Shown one piece after another: positions 1 to 5,407 of a stretch of 5,636 nt of DNA. The notes below the pieces were generated by a model, which had not been told where the DNA came from, did not search any database, and saw only the letters and a program-made list of their open reading frames with translations. Position 1 is the stretch's first letter. Every line of letters begins with the position of its first letter. A program made the position numbers and the translations under genes. The DNA lies in contig JBBQZL010000177.1 of assembly GCA_038207745.1 (NCBI GenBank), positions 1 to 5,636 on the forward strand. The letters run 5' to 3'. Origin of the DNA: JBBQZL01 sp038207745 (lineage in GTDB: Bacteria; Actinomycetota; Thermoleophilia; Solirubrobacterales; 70-9).

Positions 1-517
1 CGCCTTCGACTCGCCCGGGATCAGCGTCACCGTCGCACCCGACTCGACCACCACCTTCCACGCCACCGCCACCGATCAGGCCGGCAACACCTCGGCCTGC
101 TCTTCGAGCTCGCTGACCTTTGTTGAGGATCCACCGTTGCCGCGTCCGGTGGTTGCCGACCTGGGTCTCACGCCCAAGAACTTCGCGATCGATCAACGCC
201 GGACACCGGTCGCCGGGGTCGCGCGGCAATCGCCGCCGAGAGGGACGAACTTCCGCTTCACGCTTTCCACAAAGGCCTCGGTGAGCTTCACGATCCTTCG
301 CCAGCCACGCCGGCTCCAGGCGCCCGGGCCCCTCGGGAGCCCCGTCCATACCTTTCGGCGATCTCTGGCTGCCGGGAGAAATCTGGTGCCGTTTTCGGGT
401 CGCTTGGCCAATCGGGTCTTCCCGCCGGCGAAATATCGGGTCTATGTGATCGCGACCAATGCCAACGGCAAACGCTCCAGGCGAGTGTCGGTGCCATTCC
501 GGATCCTCGCTCGCTGA
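1..517 (+). CDS. Secreted Ig-like repeat protein, C-terminal part (5' truncated by window)
   Basis: The reading frame is open from base 2 to the TGA at 515-517, giving the last 171 residues. The in-frame TTG at 137 is not a credible start because the coding pattern continues upstream of it. Residues about 1-43 look like the end of a bacterial Ig-like repeat: beta-strand-forming Ser/Thr-rich sequence, the motif ATDQAGNTSAC, then a FVEDPPLP linker. Residues about 46-171 form a terminal beta-sandwich-like domain, with FRFTLSTKASVSFTIL, a basic middle part, then YRVYVIATNANGKRSRRVSVPF and a short tail. Such tails are common on exported multi-repeat proteins of Thermoleophilia-like actinobacteria, so it is probably extracellular or cell-wall associated. 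The signal peptide would lie outside the window. No catalytic motif is visible and the ligand is unknown. The end of the gene is intact. Confidence 0.75.
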   Translation, partial: AFDSPGISVTVAPDSTTTFHATATDQAGNTSACSSSSLTFVEDPPLPRPVVADLGLTPKNFAIDQRRTPVAGVARQSPPRGTNFRFTLSTKASVSFTILRQPRRLQAPGPLGSPVHTFRRSLAAGRNLVPFSGRLANRVFPPAKYRVYVIATNANGKRSRRVSVPFRILAR

Positions 518-599
518 TTGCCATTTGCACTCAGATCTGTCCCTTCTCAGCATCCCAGGCGATGGCCGAGTGCCGATTGGGTTGACTTGACGAGTGCAC

Positions 600-628
600 T
601 TGCCGATCGGGGGCAATGGGGCTAGGCT
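600..628 (+). promoter_or_regulatory. Candidate promoter, TTGCCG-N17-TAGGCT
   Basis: A -35-like TTGCCG (600-605) is separated by exactly 17 bases from TAGGCT (623-628). TAGGCT is also the -10 box proposed for the genes at 2098 and 3442. Transcription would begin near 635, giving the gene at 793 a 5' leader of about 155 bases. An overlapping TTGACTTGACG at 582-592 also resembles a -35 box but is too far upstream of this -10. This is a sequence match only. Confidence 0.4.
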
Positions 629-765
629 CGGCTCGATACAGCCTCTCGCGCGGTAGCGGCGCAGACACGGTCGGAGCGCATGTCAGCGTCGACGTCCTGA
701 ACGATCACGGCGTCAGCGGTCCCGTTCAATGCAGCGCCACTTCGGCGGTCGAGTCCCAGACCTAG
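616..765 (+). CDS. Candidate small ORF, 49 aa (low confidence)
   Basis: An ATG at 616, preceded by GGGGG at about 609-613, opens 49 codons ending in TAG at 763-765. The second half reads like a beta-strand segment (AHVSVDVLNDHGVSGPVQCS) and about three quarters of third positions are G/C, less than in the clear genes. I recognise no family. It overlaps the TAGGCT box of the proposed promoter at 600-628, so the two readings compete. It could be a real small protein, the decayed end of a secreted protein, or chance. No signal peptide or membrane segment is visible. Confidence 0.2.
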   Translation: MGLGSARYSLSRGSGADTVGAHVSVDVLNDHGVSGPVQCSATSAVESQT

Positions 766-792
766 TCAAATCGAACCGATCAGGAGGAGCAA

Positions 793-1089
793 ATGCACGC
801 GAGAGTCGCAACATTCGAGGGCGGGAGCCCGGACAAGATTCGCGAGATGGTTGAGGAGATCGGGCAGGACTCCGGGTCGGGTCCACCTGAGGGATTGCCG
901 GCCGTCGGCCTCCTCACTCTGCACCGAGCCGACGAGAACAAGGTCCTCTCGATCACATTGTTCGAGAGCGAGGCGGACCTGAAGCAGGGCGATGCAAAGC
1001 TCAATTCGATGGACCCGTCGACCCCTGGTGCGCTCGGTCAGCGAACCTCGGTCGAGATGTATGAAGTCGGCGTGAAGTTCGACGCCTGA
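793..1089 (+). CDS. Small dimeric alpha/beta-barrel-like protein (hypothetical)
   Basis: This 98-residue protein starts at an ATG preceded by a strong AGGAGG (782-787) six bases away, which fixes the start. The pattern fits one dimeric alpha/beta barrel (ferredoxin-like, antibiotic-biosynthesis-monooxygenase-like) unit. A first strand MHARVATFEG is followed by helix PDKIREMVEEI (about 14-24). Strand AVGLLTLHRADENKVLSITLFES (about 37-59) leads to a helix ADLKQGDAKLNSM (about 61-73), and the last strand is TSVEMYEVGVKF (about 85-96). Similar short actinobacterial proteins are usually annotated as hypothetical; no catalytic residue can be assigned. No signal peptide or membrane segment is present, so it should be cytoplasmic. 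It is convergent with the crotonase gene and stands alone. The fold is inferred from pattern only. Confidence 0.8.
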   Translation: MHARVATFEGGSPDKIREMVEEIGQDSGSGPPEGLPAVGLLTLHRADENKVLSITLFESEADLKQGDAKLNSMDPSTPGALGQRTSVEMYEVGVKFDA

Positions 1090-1110
1090 GGCACCGCGCC
1101 GGCGCCCGCC

Positions 1111-1164
1111 CCAAGGTCCGACGGATCGACATCGCCGGCGGCCAATGCCACAGTCGGACCTTGG
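1111..1164. terminator. Inverted repeat between convergent genes, likely bidirectional terminator
   Basis: CCAAGGTCCGAC (1111-1122) is perfectly complementary to GTCGGACCTTGG (1153-1164), giving a 12-bp stem around a 30-base loop. The loop itself contains the palindrome CGCCGGCG (1133-1140). It sits 22 bases after the stop at 1089 and 48 bases after the crotonase stop at 1214, as expected for a terminator shared by convergent genes. No T tract follows on either strand, and the loop is long for a classical intrinsic terminator. Confidence 0.55.
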
Positions 1165-1211
1165 TCGCAGAGTTCTTGGTGCTCGGGTGCGCGAAGAGTA
1201 AGAAGCTCTCC

Positions 1212-1919
1212 CTAGGAGTGCTCGTCGCCGATCTGGACTTCGAGCTCGCTCTCGATCGCTGAACGGACCAACATGATCGCGTTGGCACGGGCGCGAAGCT
1301 TTGTGGCGGCATGCGCCTCCGGGTCCAGCGTCGTGAGCAATTCGGCGGCCTCGAGGCTCGCGGCGCGAAGCTCCTCCGGTGCGACCACGCGGTCCAGGAA
1401 GCCTGCTGCGACAGCATCCGCCGGGCCGTAGATGGTGGCGTTGACGACTGATCGATCGAAGTGGGGCGGATTGAGGCGCTGCCTGGCAAGCTCGACGACG
1501 AACAATGGAACCGTCAACCCGATCTGCACCTCATTGAGGCCGATCCGGAAAGGGCCGTCAGCGCCGATCCGGGCATCTGCGGCGAGCGGCAGGAATGTCC
1601 CGGCGGCGACCGCGTTTCCGTTGCAGGCAACCACCACGGGCGTCGGGAACGAGAGCACCCGCTCGGTCAGCGTTGCTCCAAGATGCAGCATTTCGAGCAG
1701 TTGGTCGCCGTCCCCGCCTGTGAACACCTTGAGGTCAAATCCTGCTGAAAAGTATTTCTCCCGACCGGTGATGACCGCCACAGCGTCGTCAATCTCGGCC
1801 TGGTCGAGAGCCACATGGACCGCCTTGAGCATCGGGATCGAGAAGGCGTTGACCTTCCCGTCGTCCATTGTGATCGTTGCGATCCGACCTTCGATCTCGT
1901 AAGTCACCAGCTCTGCCAT
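1212..1919 (-). CDS. Crotonase / enoyl-CoA hydratase-isomerase family protein
   Basis: This 235-residue soluble protein has the crotonase fold and acts on acyl-CoA thioesters, probably in fatty-acid or related catabolism. It closely resembles the short crotonase/enoyl-CoA hydratase family modelled as PRK06213. Visible landmarks are VNAFSIPML (23-31), the first oxyanion-hole loop FSAGFDLKV (57-65), the second NGNAVAAGTFLPLAAD (100-115), IGLNEVQIGL (126-135) and the C-terminal helix region AHAATKLRARA (202-212). Aligned with rat mitochondrial enoyl-CoA hydratase, the Glu164 equivalent is kept (Glu130) but the Glu144 position is Phe109. This argues against a normal hydratase and fits an isomerase or another crotonase reaction. 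The ATG at 1919 is preferred over a GTG at 1955 because GGGAGA lies five bases upstream and homologous sequence starts at MAELVTYEIEG. It is transcribed divergently from the TfoX-like gene. Confidence 0.88.
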   Translation of the reverse strand: MAELVTYEIEGRIATITMDDGKVNAFSIPMLKAVHVALDQAEIDDAVAVITGREKYFSAGFDLKVFTGGDGDQLLEMLHLGATLTERVLSFPTPVVVACNGNAVAAGTFLPLAADARIGADGPFRIGLNEVQIGLTVPLFVVELARQRLNPPHFDRSVVNATIYGPADAVAAGFLDRVVAPEELRAASLEAAELLTTLDPEAHAATKLRARANAIMLVRSAIESELEVQIGDEHS

Positions 1920-2097
1920 TCCATCTCCCGTTGTTGCGGACCTGATCGGCACCACCTAAGCAGAATGTGGACCTTTCCACGGGCTTCGTTGCTGATCCCG
2001 CCGATCAGTCTTGCCTTCACGACCGCTGCCACCCTCCCTGCCCATCTGGGGGTCTGAGTCGTGCGCGATTCCTGGTCACCGGAGCTAGGCTTGGCCC
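1920..2097. promoter_or_regulatory. Divergent control region with operator-like inverted repeats
   Basis: These 178 bases separate the crotonase start (minus) from the TfoX-like start (plus). Two small dyads are visible: GTGGA-N4-TCCAC at 1967-1980 and CTGATC-N5-GATCAG at 1992-2008. A further CTGATCGG at 1942-1949 is the reverse complement of CCGATCAG at 2001-2008. Such dyads could bind a TetR- or GntR-type regulator, but no regulator gene is in the window. I could not identify a convincing minus-strand -10/-35 pair for the crotonase. Confidence 0.3.
1924..1929 (-). promoter_or_regulatory. Ribosome binding site of the crotonase gene
   Basis: On the minus strand GGGAGA lies five bases before the ATG at 1919. 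It decides the start: the alternative GTG at 1955 would add twelve residues that do not look like crotonase sequence. Confidence 0.65.
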
Positions 2098-2098
2098 G
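2086..2098 (+). promoter_or_regulatory. TAGGCT -10 box, probable leaderless start for the TfoX-like gene
   Basis: TAGGCT (2086-2091) ends six bases before the GTG at 2098, so transcription would start at or next to the initiation codon. No -35 consensus is obvious. A GGAG at 2081-2084 is 13 bases from the GTG, too far for a good Shine-Dalgarno site. The same arrangement precedes the gene at 3442. Confidence 0.5.
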
Positions 2099-2427
2099 TG
2101 GCCTTCTCGGAGGAACTGGCAGATCGGGTTCGCGACGTCATCGGCGTACGCGAGGGGGTGACCGAGCGCAAGATGTTCGGCGGCATTGCCTGGATGATCA
2201 ACGGAAACATGGCATGCGGGGTGATGGCGGAAGACCTGATGGTGCGCCTCGATCACGACGATGTCGACCAAGCCCTGGCCGAACCGGGGGTTGGCCCGAT
2301 GGAGATGACTGGAAGGCGGATGCGCGGCTTTGTGGTGGTCGACGGTGCCGGAGTCGCGGAGCCACTTCCGCTCACCCAATGGGTGGACGCCGGTGCGGAC
2401 TTCGCCGTCTCGTTGCCGGCCAAATAG
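2098..2427 (+). CDS. TfoX/Sxy N-terminal-domain protein
   Basis: This 109-residue protein consists almost only of a TfoX N-terminal domain (Pfam TfoX_N type). Family landmarks are in order: ERKMFGGIAWMINGNMACGV (23-42), LMVRLDHDD (47-55), the PGVGPMEMTGRRMRGFVVV block (63-81) and the ending WVDAGADFAVSLPAK (95-109). Proteobacterial Sxy/TfoX, which activates competence genes with CRP, has an additional C-terminal domain. That domain is absent here, as in many actinobacterial single-domain members whose role is unknown, so a competence function should not be assumed. The start is the GTG at 2098, just downstream of a TAGGCT box, with no good Shine-Dalgarno site. It is cytoplasmic, with no membrane segment. 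It is divergent from the crotonase and appears to be monocistronic. Confidence 0.87.
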   Translation: MAFSEELADRVRDVIGVREGVTERKMFGGIAWMINGNMACGVMAEDLMVRLDHDDVDQALAEPGVGPMEMTGRRMRGFVVVDGAGVAEPLPLTQWVDAGADFAVSLPAK

Positions 2428-2619
2428 GGGGAACCACGGATCATCGATTCCAGGCCAAACGGCCGGGCGCCTTGATCAGCGGTATTCGGCTTCGGACGGC
2501 AAGCGCGTTGACTGTGACAGCGGAAAGAAGAGCGCAGTCCACAGGTAGTCGCCGGCAACGAGTCTGAGAATCCGGGGGCCGGTCCCGCCCGCAACGTCGA
2601 CACCTCACCCGCCACCGGT
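2428..2619. other. Non-coding stretch downstream of the TfoX-like gene
   Basis: I see no gene with convincing codon use and no clear terminator with a T tract. GGCC-N4-GGCC (about 2453-2464) is the only compact hairpin and is weak. Together with the following remnants this reads as a decayed intergenic zone. Confidence 0.4.
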
Positions 2620-2754
2620 TCATCGCCTATTCGAGGCCGGCGAGAGGATCCGATTGATCGCCCCGAGGTTGATCAGGCGCAACGGCAGGTACCGGACGTT
2701 CAGCCATTGGCGCCACGGAGGTGCACGCAGGAAGATCATCGCCGCCGGGAGCAC
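2620..2754 (-). pseudogene. C-terminal remnant of an unidentified minus-strand gene
   Basis: On the minus strand a frame of 44 codons runs from a GTG at 2754 to TGA at 2622-2620. About 84 percent of its third positions are G/C, clearly better than overlapping frames. The peptide contains MIFLRAPPWRQWLNVRYLPL and then RLINLGAINRILSPASNRR, which reads like an authentic basic, amphipathic C-terminus. A TGA lies in frame three codons before the GTG, so nothing upstream continues it. The family is unknown to me; a membrane or lipid-acting enzyme is only a guess. It overlaps the first 11 codons of the plus-strand ORF at 2721, which have poor codon use. Confidence 0.35.
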
Positions 2755-3284
2755 GGCTGATCAGGTGGCGATCTGCAGCCGCGTCCACCGTTGACGGCGG
2801 CGTGATCTGGGTCGAGGTGCCGCCGGGCTGCTACTGGCTCGAGCCCAGCAACCCGACCAAGCGCCTCGCGCCCTTCCTCGCACACTGCGAAGACGGCAGG
2901 CTCGTGAACGCAAGTCCGCCGTGGGGTTTTTACGAGCTGACCGACGGCCAGCAGCCGGACCCCGCGGTGATGGCGAGCGCGCCCGATGAAGTCGTGGAGG
3001 CGAAACTCGTCGGCAAGCCACACTCAATGCGAAAGGGCGCAAAGCGGATCGTCATCTTTCGTGTCAAGGCCGGAGAGCGTCTCAAGGCGAAGCTCAGCGT
3101 CGTCCGCGGCAAGCGGAGGCTCGGGCCGGCAAAGGCCAGGACTCTCAAGCCCGGGAAGCACACGCTGAGTGTCGTGCTGCGGCGAAAGGCGTCCGCGGGT
3201 CCCGCGAAGGCGACGATGGCCCTGACCGACGATGCCGGCAACCGCATGGTGATCACGAGGAGCGTTCGGGTGCCGAAGAAGTAA
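2721..3284 (+). CDS. C-terminal fragment of a secreted beta-sandwich protein, probable remnant
   Basis: The frame runs from a GTG at 2721 to the TAA at 3282-3284 (187 codons). The first ~24 codons have poor third-position G/C and overlap the minus-strand remnant. Good coding character begins around 2790 (VDGGVIWVEVPPGCYWLEP, residues 24-42), and a GTG at 2802 is an alternative start. Residues 34-72 resemble the end of an exported domain: PPGCYWLEP, a second Cys at 56, then VNASPPWGFYEL. Residues 101-187 form a Lys/Arg-rich terminal beta-sandwich (RIVIFRVKAGERLKAKLSVV, LKPGKHTLSVVL, ALTDDAGNRMVITRSVRV), similar in style to the tail of the gene at 1-517. There is no signal peptide, promoter or Shine-Dalgarno site. 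I infer a 5'-truncated pseudogene of a once-exported protein, although expression as a short protein is not excluded. Confidence 0.55.
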   Translation: MHAGRSSPPGARLIRWRSAAASTVDGGVIWVEVPPGCYWLEPSNPTKRLAPFLAHCEDGRLVNASPPWGFYELTDGQQPDPAVMASAPDEVVEAKLVGKPHSMRKGAKRIVIFRVKAGERLKAKLSVVRGKRRLGPAKARTLKPGKHTLSVVLRRKASAGPAKATMALTDDAGNRMVITRSVRVPKK

Positions 3285-3428
3285 AGGCAGATCGCCACCT
3301 CCGAAACCGGTTGATCCGAACGGCAGGCATCCAAGATTCGACGTGAGCACCTCGAGGAGCGCCGGCTCATCGTTGTCGATGGACCGAATCGGGCCCGCCG
3401 GGTGCGTCTCCCGTCCCGGGTTCGTGGG

Positions 3429-3442
3429 TAGGCTTGTGAGCG
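3429..3442 (+). promoter_or_regulatory. TAGGCT -10 box, probable leaderless start for the lipid-kinase operon
   Basis: TAGGCT (3429-3434) lies seven bases before the GTG at 3442, matching the arrangement at 2086-2098. A GTG at 3436 is also in frame but would lie upstream of the expected transcription start. No -35 consensus is evident. The site supports shortening the kinase ORF from the ATG at 3343. Confidence 0.5.
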
Positions 3443-4776
3443 TGGATCACCGGGTTGCATTCGCGGAGAGGCTGGCGGCGATCGCGGCGCTGGTGCTTAC
3501 GCTGGCCGCGCTTGTCCTGGCCGCCTCATTTGTGGTCGACCGGTTCCCCCGCGGTCTGATCGTCTTCTTTCTGGTGGCGATCGCTCTCGCCGCCGCCTGG
3601 TACGGCCTGGTGGGCGACGGTGCCGTCCGGGTCATCGGTTTCTCGCTGGCGGGTCTGATCCTTGCCGCGACGGTTCTGCTGCTCGCAGTGGACGGCGGCG
3701 ACCTGGTCAAGCTGCTCGTCGTCATGGCGGCGCTGGCCCTGGCGTCCGCTGCGGCGCGCAGGGCCTTCAAGGTCAGCGCTCCGCTTGCGGGCGCCCCCGC
3801 GCCGGATCGGCCAGTCCTGTTCTTCAATCCCAAATCCGGAGGCGGAAAGGCCGAGCGTTTCTCGCTTGAAGCCGAGGCGCGGGCCCGGGGTATCGAGGCA
3901 GTCAAGCTCGAACTCGGCACCGACCTGGAGGAGCTGGTTCGCGGAGCGGTGGCAGGCGGCGCCGACGGCCTCGCGATGGCCGGTGGCGACGGATCCCAGG
4001 CAATCGTGGCCGCGATCGCGGCGGAGCTTGATCTTCCGTATGCGTGCATACCGGCGGGTACGCGAAATCACTTTGCCCTTGACCTCGGGGTCGACCGCGA
4101 TGATGTCGTGGGAGCGCTTGATGCCTTCATGGACGGTGGCGAGCGGCGGGTGGATCTGGCCGAGGTCAACGGACGCGTCTTCGTCAACAATGTCTCGCTC
4201 GGTCTCTACGCGGAGGCGGTGCAGCGCGACAGCTACCGTGATGCGAAGTTGCGGACACTGCTGGAGACGGTCCCCGAAATGGTCAGACCTGACGGCGATG
4301 GGGTGGATCTTCGCTGGACGGATCCCGGCGGGCGCGAGCATTGCTCGGGAGCGGAGATCCTTGTCTCAAACAATCTCTACCGGCTCGGGCGCGCCGTCGG
4401 CGCGGGTACCCGCCCGCGAATTGACGATGGGCTGCTCGGCGTCACCGTGGTCTCGGATCCGGCCGAGAGCGGCAGGCGGATCAGCAGGTTGCAAACTCCC
4501 TGGAGCGGCTGGTCGGCATCCGCCTTTGAGATTGGAGCCGATGAAACGATTCCAGTCGGCATAGACGGCGAGTCGGCCACGCTCGAACCGCCGCTCCGCT
4601 TTCGGATCCGACCCGGGGTGCTGCGGGTCCGGATCGCCAGGGCGCATCCGGGTGCCTCACCGTCAGCAGCGATCCCGGAAGGTGTTCTCGAAGGGGTCCG
4701 CGCGTTGGCCCGGATCTCGCTGGGGCGCCCACCGAATGCCGTGGGAAGCGCAGAAACGCACCGGATGGCGCATTAG
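3442..4776 (+). CDS. Membrane-anchored diacylglycerol-kinase-family lipid kinase
   Basis: This 444-residue protein begins with about four hydrophobic segments (roughly 11-32, 39-56, 63-83 and 88-104), followed by a soluble DAGK-type catalytic domain (about 123-400). Kinase motifs are the phosphate-binding FFNPKSGGGKAERF (127-140), the nucleotide-binding loop AGGDGSQAIVAAI (180-192, GGDGS rather than the usual GGDGT), PAGTRNHFALDLG (204-216), VNNVSLGLYAEAV (248-260) and GIDGES (373-378). Family members transfer phosphate from ATP to a lipid hydroxyl such as diacylglycerol; the real substrate cannot be read from sequence. The C-terminal ~45 residues look unstructured. The ATG at 3343 would add 33 residues without homology-like character, so I prefer the GTG at 3442 behind the TAGGCT box. 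It forms an operon with the PAP2 gene, whose ATG starts one base after this stop. Members of this subgroup often occur fused to PAP2. Confidence 0.9.
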   Translation: MDHRVAFAERLAAIAALVLTLAALVLAASFVVDRFPRGLIVFFLVAIALAAAWYGLVGDGAVRVIGFSLAGLILAATVLLLAVDGGDLVKLLVVMAALALASAAARRAFKVSAPLAGAPAPDRPVLFFNPKSGGGKAERFSLEAEARARGIEAVKLELGTDLEELVRGAVAGGADGLAMAGGDGSQAIVAAIAAELDLPYACIPAGTRNHFALDLGVDRDDVVGALDAFMDGGERRVDLAEVNGRVFVNNVSLGLYAEAVQRDSYRDAKLRTLLETVPEMVRPDGDGVDLRWTDPGGREHCSGAEILVSNNLYRLGRAVGAGTRPRIDDGLLGVTVVSDPAESGRRISRLQTPWSGWSASAFEIGADETIPVGIDGESATLEPPLRFRIRPGVLRVRIARAHPGASPSAAIPEGVLEGVRALARISLGRPPNAVGSAETHRMAH

Positions 4777-4777
4777 C

Positions 4778-5374
4778 ATGGACACGGACCACTCAGAAGC
4801 GCGAGGAGGCGATGTCCGGGGCGATTGGCGCCGTCCGTTCAGGGAGATTCACGGCCTCGATCTGGCGGTCTACAACGCGATCGCCGGGTCCCCGACACCT
4901 TCTCTCGACGGTGCCCTGCGGCGGCTCTCAGGTTCGGCAAACCACTCGCGGCTTTCCCTTGCCGCAGCCGCCGCGCTGGCGATCGGCGGCGGGCCGGACG
5001 GCCGCCGGGCCGCGGCCCGCGGGCTCGCATCGGTGGCCGTCACCTCGACGATCATGAATCTCGCGATCAAGCCGCTGGCAAGCCGTCGCCGCCCCGATCG
5101 CCCCGGTGCCGAGGTTCCGATGGCCCGCCACGTGGAGATGCCGGATTCCCACTCGTTCCCCTCCGGCCATTCGGCCGCGGCGTTTGCCTTTGCGGCCGGT
5201 GCTGGGAGGACGCTTTCCTGGACGGCGCCGCCGCTGACCGCCCTCGCCGCAGCCGTTGCCTATTCCCGGGTCCACACAGGTGTGCACTACCCGACCGACG
5301 TGATTGCCGGCTCGCTCTGCGGCGTCGCCCTGGCAGAGGTGACCAACCGCACGATTGACCGGTTCAAGAGCTGA
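4778..5374 (+). CDS. PAP2-family membrane phosphatase
   Basis: This 198-residue protein carries the full PAP2 (type 2 phosphatidic acid phosphatase) signature. Motif 1 is K98-x6-R105-P106, motif 2 is SFPSGHSAA (126-134, with His131), and motif 3 is SRVHTGVHYPTD (163-174, with Arg164, His170 and Asp174). The histidines and arginine are the expected catalytic and phosphate-binding residues. Short hydrophobic segments at about 58-70, 82-97, 132-143, 150-163 and 174-188 suggest an integral membrane enzyme. Substrates in the family include phosphatidate and polyprenyl pyrophosphates. The ATG at 4778 is chosen because it follows the kinase TAG by one base, giving translational coupling, although its Shine-Dalgarno site is weak. 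An in-frame ATG at about 4736 would overlap the kinase. The segment from LDLAVYNAIAGSPTPSLDGALRRLS onward resembles the N-terminal half of fused PAP2/DAG-kinase proteins. Confidence 0.92.
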   Translation: MDTDHSEARGGDVRGDWRRPFREIHGLDLAVYNAIAGSPTPSLDGALRRLSGSANHSRLSLAAAAALAIGGGPDGRRAAARGLASVAVTSTIMNLAIKPLASRRRPDRPGAEVPMARHVEMPDSHSFPSGHSAAAFAFAAGAGRTLSWTAPPLTALAAAVAYSRVHTGVHYPTDVIAGSLCGVALAEVTNRTIDRFKS

Positions 5375-5392
5375 CCCCGACCGACCGCCGCC

Positions 5393-5407
5393 GCGGAATC
5401 GCTCCGC
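5393..5407 (+). terminator. Weak hairpin after the PAP2 gene
   Basis: GCGGA (5393-5397) and TCCGC (5403-5407) form a 5-bp stem with a 5-base loop, 19 bases after the PAP2 stop. There is no T tract, and it overlaps the start of the remnant at 5395. It may be a weak operon terminator or chance. Confidence 0.2.

Larger units (their letters stand above)
518..792. other. Intergenic region between the secreted protein and the gene at 793
   Basis: About 275 bases without a confidently called gene. It holds a plausible promoter (600-628), a weak 49-codon ORF (616-765) and the Shine-Dalgarno site of the next gene (782-787). No strong terminator hairpin with a T tract follows the stop at 517. The only symmetric site there is the palindrome CAGATCTG at 533-540, which is too short to call. 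Confidence 0.5.

Noticed and set aside
1001..1489. Minus-strand 162-codon ORF overlapping the crotonase 3' end
   Set aside because: Shadow of the crotonase gene that also runs across the inverted repeat; Arg/Ser/Pro-rich with no recognisable family.
2017..2379. Minus-strand 120-codon ORF opposite the TfoX-like gene
   Set aside because: Antisense to a clear TfoX domain and without family features.
3343..3441. Upstream extension of the lipid kinase to the ATG at 3343
   Set aside because: The extra 33 residues lack membrane-protein character and would place the likely -10 box inside the gene; the GTG at 3442 fits better.
3526..4341. Long minus-strand ORF (271 codons) inside the lipid-kinase gene
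   Set aside because: It is antisense to a gene with clear DAGK motifs, its composition is typical of high-GC shadow frames, and it shows no family pattern.
3662..4564. Plus-strand 300-codon ORF overlapping the kinase
   Set aside because: Frame-shifted shadow rich in Arg, Ser and Trp with no domain pattern; the kinase frame holds all the motifs.
4812..5057. Plus-strand ORF with ATG at 4812 behind a strong GAGGAGG, out of frame with PAP2
   Set aside because: The Shine-Dalgarno match is good, but the product is Arg/Pro/Trp-rich shadow sequence and the PAP2 frame carries all conserved residues. The site may be chance.
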